Origin: Sinorhizobium glycinis
GTDB lineage: Bacteria; Pseudomonadota; Alphaproteobacteria; Rhizobiales; Rhizobiaceae
Direction of reading: 5' to 3'
Assembly (NCBI RefSeq): GCF_001651865.1
Contig: NZ_LPUX01000061.1
Span: forward strand, 310,001 to 374,000
DNA: 64,000 nucleotides
Positions 42,174 through 51,737 of this stretch are shown one piece after another. A program made the position numbers and the translations under genes. Position 1 is the first letter of the stretch; the number at the start of each line of letters is the position of its first letter. A model generated the notes under the pieces. The model was not told the DNA's origin. It saw nothing but the letters and a program-made list of their open reading frames with translations, and made no database searches.

Positions 42174-44837
42174 TCACACCCTTTCCACAAATCCATCCAG
42201 GACGCGCTTCTGACCGGCGCGGTCGAAATCGATCGTCAGCTTGTTGCCTTCGATCGCGGCAATGTTGCCGTTGCCGAATTTCAGGTGGAAGACGCGGTCG
42301 CCGACATTGAAGCGTGAGGGTTCCGCGGTCGTCGACTTGGCGACAAGTTCGCCCTCGATCATACGGGTGCGGGGGCCGGACTCGCCGTAGCCGATGCGCT
42401 CGACGGCGTGGCCGGAGCGGGTGCCCCAATTCTCGCGGGTGGCTTCCGAGCGGTGCTGCTGGGCGCGCTTCCAGCCCGGCGTCTGGTAAGTGTTCTCGAA
42501 GGGATCGGCCTTATCGAAGCGCGATTGGCCGTAGCCGCCGCGATTGTAGCCGCCATAGGAGACATCCTGTTCGGCGACTTCGACATGATCGACCGGCAAT
42601 TCGTCGAGGAAGCGCGAAGGCATTGTCGTTTGCCAGAGGCCGTGGATGCGGCGGTTCGAGACGAACCAGATGTGGCAGCGGCGCTTGGCGCGGGTGATGC
42701 CGACATAGGCGAGGCGGCGCTCCTCCTCGAGACCGGCGCGGCCGCCCTCGTCCAGCGCCCGCTGATGTGGGAACAGCCCTTCCTCCCAGCCCGGCAGGAA
42801 GACGGTGTCGAACTCCAGGCCCTTGGCCGAATGCAGCGTCATGATCGACACGGCATCCATGTCCTCGTTCTGCTCGGCATCCATGACCAGTGCGACATGC
42901 TCGAGAAAGCCGCGCATCGATTCGAAGGCTTCCATCGAGCGGATCAGTTCCTTGAGGTTTTCGAGACGCCCCGGCGCTTCGGCGGACTTGTCGGCCTGCC
43001 ACATCGCTGTGTAGCCGCTCTCGTCGAGGATCTGCTCGGCAAGCTCGGTGTGCGGCGTCGTCTCGAGCAATGTCTGCCAGCGGCGGAAATCGGTGACGAC
43101 GTCGAACAGCGCCTTGCGTGCCTTCGGCTTCAATTCGTCGGTCTCGATGATCTCGGCCGCGGCGGCAAGCATCGGGATGTCGCGGGCGCGCGCATAATCG
43201 TGCAGGGTGCGAACGGTGGTGTCGCCCAGTCCGCGCTTCGGCGTGTTGACGATGCGTTCGAAGGCGAGGTCGTCGGCCGGTTGGCAGACGAGGCGAAAAT
43301 AAGCCATGGCGTCGCGGATTTCGAGCCGTTCGTAGAAACGCGGGCCGCCGATGACGCGGTAGTTGAGGCCGAGGGTGACGAAGCGATCTTCGAATTCACG
43401 CATCTGGAAGGAGGCGCGCACCAGGATCGCGATGTCGTTCAGATTGTGTTTCTTGCGCTGGAGCTGCTCGATCTCCTCGCCGACGGCGCGGGCTTCCTCT
43501 TCGGAGTCCCAGGCGGCGTGGACATGCACCTTCTCGTCGTCCGGATGGCTGCGGTCGGTGAAGAGCGTCTTGCCGAGGCGGCCCTCGTTATGGGCGATCA
43601 GATGCGCGGCGGCGCCGAGAATATGCTCGGTCGAGCGGTAGTTGCGCTCCAGCTTGATGACCTTGGCCCCGGGGAAGTCCTTCTCGAAGCGCAGGATGTT
43701 GTCGACCTCGGCGCCGCGCCAGCCGTAGATCGACTGGTCGTCATCGCCGACGCAGCAGATGTTGACGTGGGGCTTTGCCTCGGTCGTGCCGTGGGATTTC
43801 CCCCTAGTGCCGTGGGATTTCCCCTCCCCAAGCCCTCCCCACAAGGGGGAGGGGCTACCTTGCCGCGCCGCCGTGTCCTCATCCCTCACGTGCAATGTGG
43901 AAACGGAGGCGGCCGCACCGCCTTGCCCCTCCCCCTTGTGGGGAGGGGTTGGGGAGGGGTTTTCTTGAGGAGCTTGGTTTTTTCCCTGCTTTCCCTGCGG
44001 CCGCTGTGCCAAGAGCCGCAGCCACATATATTGCGCCGTGTTGGTGTCCTGGTACTCGTCGACGAGGATGTATCTAAACTTGTCGTGATAGTCCTTGAGC
44101 ACGTCCGGATTGGCGCGGAACATGCGGATCGGATGCAGCAGCAGGTCGCCGAAGTCGCAGGCGTTGAGCGTCACCAGCCGGTTCTGATAGGCGGCATAGA
44201 GCTCACGGCCCTTGCCGTTGGCGAAGGCGCGGGCGTCGCCCTCCGGGATATGCGCCGGGTCGAGGCCCTTGTTCTTCCATGTGTCGATCATGCCGGCGAA
44301 TTGCTTGGCCGGCCAGCGCTTGTCGTCGAGGCCTTCCGCCTGGATGAGCTGCTTGATGAGGCGCACCACGTCGTCGGTATCGAGAATGGTGAAATCGGAC
44401 CTCAAGCCGACGAGCTCGGCATGGCGGCGCAAGAGCTTGACGCCGATCGAATGGAAGGTGCCGAGCCAGGGCATGCCTTCGACCGCATGGCCGACGAGCA
44501 CGCCGATGCGCTCCTTCATCTCGCGCGCCGCCTTGTTGGTGAAGGTCACCGCGAGGATCTGCGAGGGGTAGGCGCGGCCGGTCGAAAGGATATGGGCGAT
44601 ACGGGTGGTGAGAACCCGCGTCTTGCCGGTGCCGGCGCCGGCGAGCACCAGGACCGGGCCTTCGAGCGTTTCAACGGCCTCGCGCTGTTCCGGGTTGAGC
44701 CCGGAGAGATAGTCCGGTCGCTGTGCCTTGTCGCGGGCGGCCATGGCGCGCGCGGCGATGCCGCCGGCGGCAGGCGGGGGTTTGCGCGGCGCCGGCTCCT
44801 CGTCGAAGAAGGGAATGTCGTCGAAACCTTTGCTCAT
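42174..44837 (-). CDS. uvrD: ATP-dependent DNA helicase UvrD/PcrA with an internal insertion
   Basis: This SF1A 3'-5' helicase acts in nucleotide-excision and mismatch repair. Motifs are seen in order: Walker A GAGTGKT (residues about 67-73), Walker B VDEYQDTN (about 258-265), motif III VGDDDQSIYGWRGA (from about 362), and later motifs VSIMTLHSAKGLEF and YVGITRAKR. Between Walker B and motif III about 60 residues are inserted (about 293-351), encoded by a palindromic element and a tandem repeat; the frame stays open. The C-terminal VGDRVFHLKFGNGNI is the usual PcrA tail. The start MSKGFDDIPF at 44837 was chosen over 44846. Confidence 0.93.
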   Translation of the reverse strand: MSKGFDDIPFFDEEPAPRKPPPAAGGIAARAMAARDKAQRPDYLSGLNPEQREAVETLEGPVLVLAGAGTGKTRVLTTRIAHILSTGRAYPSQILAVTFTNKAAREMKERIGVLVGHAVEGMPWLGTFHSIGVKLLRRHAELVGLRSDFTILDTDDVVRLIKQLIQAEGLDDKRWPAKQFAGMIDTWKNKGLDPAHIPEGDARAFANGKGRELYAAYQNRLVTLNACDFGDLLLHPIRMFRANPDVLKDYHDKFRYILVDEYQDTNTAQYMWLRLLAQRPQGKQGKNQAPQENPSPTPPHKGEGQGGAAASVSTLHVRDEDTAARQGSPSPLWGGLGEGKSHGTRGKSHGTTEAKPHVNICCVGDDDQSIYGWRGAEVDNILRFEKDFPGAKVIKLERNYRSTEHILGAAAHLIAHNEGRLGKTLFTDRSHPDDEKVHVHAAWDSEEEARAVGEEIEQLQRKKHNLNDIAILVRASFQMREFEDRFVTLGLNYRVIGGPRFYERLEIRDAMAYFRLVCQPADDLAFERIVNTPKRGLGDTTVRTLHDYARARDIPMLAAAAEIIETDELKPKARKALFDVVTDFRRWQTLLETTPHTELAEQILDESGYTAMWQADKSAEAPGRLENLKELIRSMEAFESMRGFLEHVALVMDAEQNEDMDAVSIMTLHSAKGLEFDTVFLPGWEEGLFPHQRALDEGGRAGLEEERRLAYVGITRAKRRCHIWFVSNRRIHGLWQTTMPSRFLDELPVDHVEVAEQDVSYGGYNRGGYGQSRFDKADPFENTYQTPGWKRAQQHRSEATRENWGTRSGHAVERIGYGESGPRTRMIEGELVAKSTTAEPSRFNVGDRVFHLKFGNGNIAAIEGNKLTIDFDRAGQKRVLDGFVERV
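43786..43824. repeat. Two 18-base direct repeats (21-base period) inside uvrD
   Basis: GTGCCGTGGGATTTCCCC occurs at 43786-43803 and again at 43807-43824. The period of 21 bases keeps the uvrD frame, giving SHGT-R-GK and SHGT-T-EA. The repeat abuts the palindromic element to its right. Confidence 0.8.
43821..43959. mobile_element. MITE-like element with 35-base inverted repeats, inserted in frame in uvrD
   Basis: The left arm 43821-43855 and the right arm 43925-43959 are inverted copies differing at one base; each contains CCCTCCCCACAAGGGGGAG. The 69-base core has no recognisable gene. The element adds about 46 codons to uvrD without a stop on the minus strand (PSPTPPHKGEG ... SPSPLWGGLGEG). 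It has the size and structure of a non-autonomous miniature element. Confidence 0.75.
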
Positions 44838-44964
44838 GCGGCCCAATGTAGTGATTCGGGACCGAAAGGCCAGAAAGGATGTTCTTCTTTTATTCCGGAA
44901 TCTCGGCGGAACTCGTCAAGCCTGTGGAAAGACTGGCGTTTTCAGCGCCTGTGTTTCGATGTCG

Positions 44965-45375
44965 CTATCGTTCGGCCGCGGCGTCGAAGGCCGGATCGAC
45001 CGGAACCTGCAGTGCGGTTGCCAGCTGGTTGGTCTTGGCGGCGAGCGAGATGACGCGCAGCAGATCGGCGTGTTCAGCCTCGCTCATGCCTTTCGCCTTT
45101 GCGGCGACCGTGTGCGAGTGGATGCAATAACCGCAGCCATTCGTGACGGAAACGGCGATATAGAGCATCTCCTTGACCAGCGGGTCGAGCGCCGAGGGCA
45201 TCGCCATGACGGCCTTGACCTCCGCCCAGGTGCGCTCCAGCAGATCCGGATCGAAGGCGAGCCAGAGCCACATATTGTTGATGAAGTCCGACTTGCGCGT
45301 CGCGCGAATGTCGTCGAAAACCGCCTTGACTCGCGGGTTCGATTCCGGGTCGGACGGCGGGGCGACGGTGCTCAT
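44965..45375 (-). CDS. Carboxymuconolactone decarboxylase / AhpD-like protein
   Basis: The 136-residue helical protein carries the AhpD-type motif CGYCIHSHTVAAK, in which CxxC and His form the redox centre of alkylhydroperoxidases. The upstream part (NNMWLWLAFDPDLLERTWAEVKAVM) is common in this subfamily. A role in peroxide reduction is inferred from family only. ATG 45375 begins MSTVAPPSDPE. It is 22 bases downstream of the cyclase gene in the same direction, so the two form an operon. Confidence 0.87.
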   Translation of the reverse strand: MSTVAPPSDPESNPRVKAVFDDIRATRKSDFINNMWLWLAFDPDLLERTWAEVKAVMAMPSALDPLVKEMLYIAVSVTNGCGYCIHSHTVAAKAKGMSEAEHADLLRVISLAAKTNQLATALQVPVDPAFDAAAER

Positions 45376-45397
45376 GCTCTTTTCCTTCCCGCGCTGC

Positions 45398-46219
45398 TCA
45401 CACGAGGGCGAAGACGCGCGCCGGGCCGCCGGTGCCGCCACGGTGCTTCGGCGCGCCGAGAACGAGCGTCGCGCCCTTGGCCGGCAGCTTGTCGAGATTG
45501 GCTGTGGCTTCCAGGCCCCAGCGGCCTTCCGGCAGCCAGGCGCGATGCGTGGCGAAGTCAGGCGAAATGCCATGGTCGAGCGACAGCGTGTCGACAGCGA
45601 TCCCAGCGGCGTTCGCCTCCTCGAGCAGAAACCTGGCGGCTTCGACATGGAAGCCGGGGAAATGCAGCTTGCCCCCGCTATCGGCATTGCGGAACTCGTC
45701 GGTGCCGAGATGAGCCGCCCAACCGGAGAGCATGGCGACGCAGGCGTTTTCCGGGATATCGCCATTGGCGGCGATCCATGCCTTGATATCCTCGGGTGTG
45801 ACTTGCGCGTCCGGATTGGAAGCCGCTTTCTCGCGGATATCCACGACGCAGAGCGGCACGACGAGTTTTGCCACCGGCAGCTCGGCGACCGAGAGGCCAT
45901 CGGCGGAGAAATGCAGCGGCGCGTCGACATGGGTGCCGGTATGTTCGTTCACCCGGAGTTCGAACAGATTGAAAGTGTGTTCGGCGAAGTTGAACTTCTG
46001 ATCGCGGAAAAATTGCTGCTGGCCGAAGAAGGTCGGAAACTCCTCATGGAGTTCATGAGTGAGGTCGGTGACGTTTGCGTGGCCGGCAGCGAGCGCCGGC
46101 GGCGCGATCCCCGTGCCGGCGGCCGCGATGCCCGCCGACGCGACAGCTGCGGCGCGGAAGAAGCTGCGTCGCGACAACATCTCCTGCTTTACGGACTCGA
46201 TAACGCATGCATCGCACAT
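45398..46219 (-). CDS. Tat-exported cyclase-family metal hydrolase
   Basis: The 273-residue protein belongs to the cyclase family (PF04199; kynurenine formamidase and isatin hydrolase are members). The metal-binding signature is HTGTHVDAPLHF. A twin-arginine signal (SRRSFFRAAAVASAGIAAAG) indicates export of the folded protein. ATG 46219 has GGGAGT six bases upstream; an in-frame TTG at 46240 is less likely. It is cotranscribed with the AhpD-like gene. The substrate is not known. Confidence 0.88.
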   Translation of the reverse strand: MCDACVIESVKQEMLSRRSFFRAAAVASAGIAAAGTGIAPPALAAGHANVTDLTHELHEEFPTFFGQQQFFRDQKFNFAEHTFNLFELRVNEHTGTHVDAPLHFSADGLSVAELPVAKLVVPLCVVDIREKAASNPDAQVTPEDIKAWIAANGDIPENACVAMLSGWAAHLGTDEFRNADSGGKLHFPGFHVEAARFLLEEANAAGIAVDTLSLDHGISPDFATHRAWLPEGRWGLEATANLDKLPAKGATLVLGAPKHRGGTGGPARVFALV

Positions 46220-46491
46220 GTGCTTACTCCCGTTCCTCAACGTGCGGTTTCAATGAGGCAGAATAGCCGAGCCGCGGCGGCTGTAAACATCGATAGTTCA
46301 GCGAAACGGTGTCATTATTCGAGGGGTGCGAGCGCCATGATCCGGTCAACAAATTCTGCTTTCATTACAAATGCGTAATGATGGCGTTCCGAGATTGCCC
46401 GAAGGCGCCCAAATAACGATACTCTTGACAAATTCGGGACGCTCCGCCGGTACGCGCCGCGCTGGAGCGCGTATCTTATTCGGAGACATGA

Positions 46492-47688
46492 ATGCGCTTC
46501 TTGAAGCAACTGGCGGTCAGCCTCGTCGTTCTCGTCGTCGGGGGCGCTGCCTGGGTGCGCTTTGCCCCCGGAGCGGGAGAAACTCTGGCGGCCATCGGTG
46601 TTTCGCATCCGCTGATCGATGCGCTGTCGGGATCGCAGAGTGGTGAAGGAACGGGTGGCGGACAGCGCAATGGCGGGCGCGGAGAGGGTGGTCGCGGCGG
46701 CTTCTCGGATGCGGCGCTCGTGGTCGTAAGGCCCGCTGAAAGCGCGATCGTCAACAACAGGCTGAACGCGATCGGCAACGGCGAGGCAATCCGTTCCGTC
46801 ACCGTGACGCCGGCCTCCACGGGCAATCTTACGGAAATCCTGGTAAAATCGGGCGATCGCATCGAGGAAGGCCAGGTGATCGCGCGGCTTGACAGCGACG
46901 AGCAGATGATTGCCGCCGAGCACGCCCGGCTGACGCGCGACAGCGCCCGGGAGAAGGTCGAGCGCTACCGCAATCTCGGAACGGCCCGCGCGGTGACGGC
47001 GGTCGAGGTCCGCGATGCGGAGATCGCCATGCAGGCGGCCGAACTGGCGCTCAGAACGGCCGAGCTCGATCTCAGACGGCGCGACATCGTCGCACCGTCG
47101 AAAGGCATCGTCGGCATCATCACCGTCAATGTCGGCGACTACGTCACGACGTCTACGCCGATCGCGGTCGTTGACGACCGGTCGCAGATCCTCGTCGATT
47201 TCTGGGTGCCGGAGCGCTTTGCCAGCAGGATCTCCGTGGGGCAGCCGGTCACCGCGAATGCCGTAGCGCAGCCCGGCCGGCAGTTGGATGGTGCCATCCA
47301 TGCGATCGACAACCGTCTCGACCAGGCAAGCCGGACGCTGAGGGTGCGGGCGCGGATCGAGAATCCGGACGACATGCTGCGCGCCGGCATGTCCTTCTCC
47401 GTTACAATGGCCTTCGACGGCGACCGATACCCGACCGTCGATCCGCTGGCGATCCAGTGGAGTTCGGAAGGTTCCTATATCTGGCGCGTCGACGGCGACA
47501 AGAGCGAACGGGTGCCGATCAAGATCATCCAGCGCAATCCGGACAAGGTGCTGGTCGAGGCAGAGATCGCCGAGGGCGACCGCATCGTGACGGAGGGCGT
47601 GCAGCGGTTGCGTGATGGCGGCGCTGTCCGCATCGCCGGCGAAACAAGCCCCGAACGCGAGCAGAAGGTGGCGGGGGACGCGCAATGA
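46492..47688 (+). CDS. RND efflux periplasmic adaptor (membrane fusion protein)
   Basis: The 398-residue adaptor has one N-terminal hydrophobic anchor without a lipobox cysteine, then a Gly/Arg-rich linker (about 45-70), the barrel-sandwich halves (SVTVTPASTGNLTEILVKSGDRIEEGQVIARLD and DIVAPSKGIVGIITVNVGDYV) around an alpha-helical hairpin, and a beta-barrel domain. It connects the RND pump to an outer-membrane channel. No channel gene is adjacent. Its stop overlaps the pump start by four bases. Confidence 0.93.
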   Translation: MRFLKQLAVSLVVLVVGGAAWVRFAPGAGETLAAIGVSHPLIDALSGSQSGEGTGGGQRNGGRGEGGRGGFSDAALVVVRPAESAIVNNRLNAIGNGEAIRSVTVTPASTGNLTEILVKSGDRIEEGQVIARLDSDEQMIAAEHARLTRDSAREKVERYRNLGTARAVTAVEVRDAEIAMQAAELALRTAELDLRRRDIVAPSKGIVGIITVNVGDYVTTSTPIAVVDDRSQILVDFWVPERFASRISVGQPVTANAVAQPGRQLDGAIHAIDNRLDQASRTLRVRARIENPDDMLRAGMSFSVTMAFDGDRYPTVDPLAIQWSSEGSYIWRVDGDKSERVPIKIIQRNPDKVLVEAEIAEGDRIVTEGVQRLRDGGAVRIAGETSPEREQKVAGDAQ

Positions 47689-50600
47689 ACATCGGGATTG
47701 GCGGTCACCCCGGCAGTTCGCCAGGCGGGCGGGGCGGAAAGACCGGCTTCACCGCACTCTTCATCCGCCGGCCGATCTTCGCGCTCGTCGTCAACATGCT
47801 GATCGTCGTCGCGGGTCTTGCCGCCTGGAACGGCATCGAAATCCGCGAGCTGCCGCAGGTCGACCAGCCGGTCATATCGGTCACGACGGAGTTCGAGGGC
47901 GCAGCGCCCGAGACGATCGACCGCGAGGTGACCTCGGTCATCGAAGGCGCGGTGTCACGCGTCCAGGGCATTAAGGGGATTTCCTCGTCATCGTCTTTCG
48001 GCCGCAGCCGCGTGACGCTCGAATTTTCCGACACCACCGACATCGGCCAGGCGGCAAACGATATCCGCGATGCGCTCGGCCGGATCACCGGCCAACTCCC
48101 GGATGACGCGGAGGAGCCGCGCATCGTCAAGGCCGATTCCGACAGCCAGCCGATCATGCGCCTGGCGCTGACCTCCGACACCATGTCGATGGAAGACATG
48201 ACGCTGCTTGTCGAGAACGAGATCAGCGACCGTTTGGCGGCGGTCGAGGGCGTCGCCGATGTCACCGTCTACGGCGACCAGGAGAAGATTTTCCGCATCG
48301 ACCTCAACCAGGCCAAGCTCGCCGGGCGCGGCGTCACCGTCGCCAACCTGCGCGAGGCGCTGGCCAATGCGTCCTACGACGTGCCGGCCGGGTCTCTGAC
48401 GAGCGCCAGCCAGGACATTTCGGTGCGCGCGACGGCGGACCTGCAGACGCCCGAGCAGTTCGAGAACCTGATCCTCGGCAACAATGTCCGGCTTCGCGAC
48501 GTGGCCACGGTGACGCTCGGCCCGGACACGGGGAGTTCGGCGCTCCGTTCCAACGGCCGCCAGGGCATCGGCCTCGGCATCATCCGCCAGGCGCAGTCGA
48601 ACACGGTCGATATTTCCGAAGGCGTGCGCAAAGTGGTGGATACGATCTCCACCGACATCCTGCCGCCCGGCACCGAGCTCAAGATCACCAGCGACGATGC
48701 CGTGTTCATCAATGGCGCGATCCACGAGGTGGAGATTGCGCTCGTCGTCGCCGTCTTCATCGTCACGCTGGTGATCTATCTATTCCTGCTCGATTGGCGC
48801 GCGACTCTGGTCCCGACGATCAGCATGCCGATCGCCCTCATCGGAACGGTGGCGGCAATCTATCTCGCCGGTTTTTCGATCAACATCCTGACGCTGCTTG
48901 CGATCGTGCTGGCGACCGGCCTCGTCGTCGACGACGCGATCGTGGTGCTCGAGAACATCGTGCGACGACGGGCGGAGGGGCTGGGCCCCCGCGCGGCCGC
49001 GGTGCATGGCACGCTCGAGGTCTTCTTCGCCGTTCTGGCGACGACGGCGACGCTGGCGGCCGTCTTCGTGCCGCTCTCCTTCCTGCCCGGGCAGACCGGC
49101 GGCCTGTTCCGCGAGTTCGGCTTCGTGCTCGCCTTCTCGATCCTGCTGTCCTCCTTCGTCTCGCTGACGCTCTGCCCGATGCTCGCCTCGCGCATGCTGA
49201 CCAGCGAGGCGCATGCGCATCAGGGCCCGATGGCGCGCTTCGGCCAGCGCGCCGCAGCCTTCTACCGCGTCACGCTCCGGGCCTGCCTCAATGCGCCGCT
49301 CGTCGTCTTCACCGTCGCCGCGTTCTTCACCGTGGCCGGGGCGGCGGGGTTCCTGACGCTGAAGTCGGAGCTGACGCCGAACGAGGACCGCTCGCAGGTG
49401 ATGCTGAGGATCAACGCGCCGCAGGGCGTCTCACTCGAATATACGCAGGCGCAGATGCGCCGGATCGAGGACGGCCTGCAGCCGCTCGTCAAGGCAGGTG
49501 AGATCACCAACGTGTTCTCGATTTCCGGCCAGGGCGGTTCGGCCAATAGCGGCTTCATGGTGCTGACGCTCGCCCCCTGGGAACAGCGTGACCGGACCCA
49601 GCAGCAGATCGTCGCCGACATCAACAAGGTGACCGCCAAGGTTCCTTCGGTGCGCGCCTCCACCATCCAGGCCAACAGCCTCGGTATTCGAGGCGCGGGC
49701 AGCGGTCTCCAGGTGGCACTGGTCGGCAACGACTACACGAAACTCGGCGATGCGGCGGCGAAGCTCGTGCGGGCGATGGAAGATACCGGCCGCTTCGAAA
49801 ACGTGCGGCTGAACTACGAGGCCAATCAGGCGCAGCTGTCCGTGACGATCGACCGCGAGCGCGCCTCCGACCTCGGCGTCGACATTAGTGCTCTTTCCTG
49901 GGCGATGCAGGCGATGCTCGACGGCAGCAGCGTCGTCGACATCTTCGTCGAGGGCGAGGCCTATCCGGTCAAGCTGCTCTCCTCGACGACGCCGCTCAAC
50001 GACCCGACGGACCTCCAGAACATCTTCGTCAAGGCCGGCGACGGCCGGATCGTGCCCATGTCGTCGATAGCGACGATCGAGGAAAAGGCCGTTGCGCCGC
50101 AGCTTGCGCGCGAATCCCAGCTTCGCGCCGTCTCGCTCTCGGCCGGCTTGAAATCGGATCTGGCGCTGGGCGAGGCGCTGTCGATGGTCGAAGAAATGGC
50201 CGAGCCGCTGCTGCCGCCGGGGTCGCGGGTCATGCCGCTCGCCGAAGCCGCGACGCTTGACGAGAACGCCAGCGGCCTTTTCATCACCTTCGGCTTCGCG
50301 ATCGTCATCATCTTCCTGGTGCTTGCGGCGCAGTTCGAAAGCTTCGTCAGCGGCATCATCATCATGTCGACGGTGCCGCTCGGCCTGGCCTGCGCCGTCT
50401 TTGCGATGATCATGACCGGCAACACGCTGAACATCTATAGCCAGATCGGTCTTGTCATGCTCGTCGGCATCATGGCGAAGAACGGCATCCTGGTCGTCGA
50501 ATTCGCCAACCAGCTGCGCGACCGCGGTCAGGACGTGCGCAGCGCCATCGAGAACGCCGCCAATATCCGCTTGAGGCCGGTGATGATGACGATGATCGCG

Positions 50601-50840
50601 ACGATCGTCGGCGCCGTGCCTTTGGTGCTGGCGAGCGGGGCAGGGGCGGAGGCGCGCATCGCTCTCGGCTGGGTGCTCGTCGGCGGTCTCGGGCTTGCTG
50701 TGATCGTGACCTTGTATCTGACCCCGGTTGCCTATCTCGTCATTGCCCGCTTCACCAGCCCGCACGCGGACGAGGAGCGCAAGCTGCGCGAGGAAATGGA
50801 TGCGGTTGTGGTGCTCGAAGGGTCGCCAAAAGCCGGTTGA
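47685..50840 (+). CDS. RND multidrug efflux transporter (AcrB/HAE1 type)
   Basis: The 1051-residue inner-membrane proton antiporter has twelve predicted membrane helices and two large periplasmic loops. Family segments include FIRRPIFALVVNMLI, LVVDDAIVVLENIVRR with the proton-relay aspartates in helix 4, and VGIMAKNGILVVEFANQLRD in helix 10. The second half includes NPLT-like SEATLDENASG. It pairs with the upstream adaptor as an operon. The substrate cannot be predicted. Confidence 0.94.
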   Translation: MNIGIGGHPGSSPGGRGGKTGFTALFIRRPIFALVVNMLIVVAGLAAWNGIEIRELPQVDQPVISVTTEFEGAAPETIDREVTSVIEGAVSRVQGIKGISSSSSFGRSRVTLEFSDTTDIGQAANDIRDALGRITGQLPDDAEEPRIVKADSDSQPIMRLALTSDTMSMEDMTLLVENEISDRLAAVEGVADVTVYGDQEKIFRIDLNQAKLAGRGVTVANLREALANASYDVPAGSLTSASQDISVRATADLQTPEQFENLILGNNVRLRDVATVTLGPDTGSSALRSNGRQGIGLGIIRQAQSNTVDISEGVRKVVDTISTDILPPGTELKITSDDAVFINGAIHEVEIALVVAVFIVTLVIYLFLLDWRATLVPTISMPIALIGTVAAIYLAGFSINILTLLAIVLATGLVVDDAIVVLENIVRRRAEGLGPRAAAVHGTLEVFFAVLATTATLAAVFVPLSFLPGQTGGLFREFGFVLAFSILLSSFVSLTLCPMLASRMLTSEAHAHQGPMARFGQRAAAFYRVTLRACLNAPLVVFTVAAFFTVAGAAGFLTLKSELTPNEDRSQVMLRINAPQGVSLEYTQAQMRRIEDGLQPLVKAGEITNVFSISGQGGSANSGFMVLTLAPWEQRDRTQQQIVADINKVTAKVPSVRASTIQANSLGIRGAGSGLQVALVGNDYTKLGDAAAKLVRAMEDTGRFENVRLNYEANQAQLSVTIDRERASDLGVDISALSWAMQAMLDGSSVVDIFVEGEAYPVKLLSSTTPLNDPTDLQNIFVKAGDGRIVPMSSIATIEEKAVAPQLARESQLRAVSLSAGLKSDLALGEALSMVEEMAEPLLPPGSRVMPLAEAATLDENASGLFITFGFAIVIIFLVLAAQFESFVSGIIIMSTVPLGLACAVFAMIMTGNTLNIYSQIGLVMLVGIMAKNGILVVEFANQLRDRGQDVRSAIENAANIRLRPVMMTMIATIVGAVPLVLASGAGAEARIALGWVLVGGLGLAVIVTLYLTPVAYLVIARFTSPHADEERKLREEMDAVVVLEGSPKAG

Positions 50841-50874
50841 GGGGCGAGGCGGCTCCTGCGGCGACGACCTGACC

Positions 50875-51315
50875 TCAGCCGGGCATTCCGTCGAAAGCGG
50901 CAATCAGGTAGATCACCGCCGCGACGGCGCCAAGGGCGCTGCGCCCGGCGTGGAGCTTGCCCCAGCGCATGATGAGCTCGCGAGTCTCCTCGCTCGCCTG
51001 GTCGGGCGGCGTTGTTTCCAGCCGATTGTTGATCGGCATGATCAGCATGAGCGTATAGGGCCAGTTCAGGATGATCACGGCCGCCCCCAGGCCCCACAGC
51101 GGATTGCCGCTCTGCCACCAGGCGGCCGCGCCGAGGAGGCCGGATATGATCGCGAGGGAGGCCTGCATCTCGAAGCCGCGGCGATAGGCCGGTCCCCACT
51201 CCGCCAGCAAGGCGCGGTGGTCGAGACGAAGCCGCGCGGGCTGTTCTGCAACGTTGATATAGATGGCGGCCCCGAAGAAGACGGATGCCGTGAGCAAAGC
51301 GAGCAGGCCGAACAT
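50875..51315 (-). CDS. DUF1772 (anthrone oxygenase-like) membrane protein
   Basis: The 146-residue protein has four hydrophobic helices and segments AAIYINVAEQPAR and NWPYTLMLIMPINNRL with a following WGKLHAGRSALG, typical of DUF1772. The biochemical role in bacteria is not established. ATG 51315 has a GGGGGGAA site just upstream. The frame is open further to 51684, but that part is not conserved in this family. It converges on the RND operon. Confidence 0.85.
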   Translation of the reverse strand: MFGLLALLTASVFFGAAIYINVAEQPARLRLDHRALLAEWGPAYRRGFEMQASLAIISGLLGAAAWWQSGNPLWGLGAAVIILNWPYTLMLIMPINNRLETTPPDQASEETRELIMRWGKLHAGRSALGAVAAVIYLIAAFDGMPG

Positions 51316-51737
51316 CAGACGTTCCCCCCGTTTCCAGACATGATACCCGAAGGGCACGCAAACAAAAGCTGCATTGTAGGCGGATGGCCGGCCTCCATTG
51401 CCCGCCCTGCGCGAGAGCTGCGGAGGCTGTGACAAGCCGGTATCAGCCCGGATGATTTGATGTGCGCGAACCGCATGGAATGACGTAACTTCTGGACAAA
51501 CCGATTCCGATTTGCACAGTAGCGCCTTGAAATGAAAGCGCTTCGCCATCGGCGCTCGGCTGACCGGGTCGTCGCGATCACTCGTCGCTGGCCAGGAAGT
51601 ACGGCGGGAGGCTTTCCGCATTCGCTCGACCGCATAATTCCTTAATTCGGCATCGAATTGAGGATAGATTGTGTGGGCGTTCATAACGTTGCGACGATCT
51701 GCGTTGTCAGGGCACGTCGCATGGGAAGGGACATGCC
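51316..51737. other. Intergenic region between DUF1772 gene and dehydrogenase gene
   Basis: These 422 bases separate two divergent genes. A minus-strand frame of 123 codons beginning MNAHTIYPQFDAELRNYAVE is open and in frame with the DUF1772 gene, but it resembles no family and lacks a clear ribosome binding site. I treat it as probably non-coding. Nothing else can be supported. Confidence 0.35.

Noticed and set aside
42408..45053. An 881-codon plus-strand open frame opposite uvrD
   Set aside because: It is antisense to a helicase with all motifs and runs on through the palindromic insertion. There is no recognisable product.
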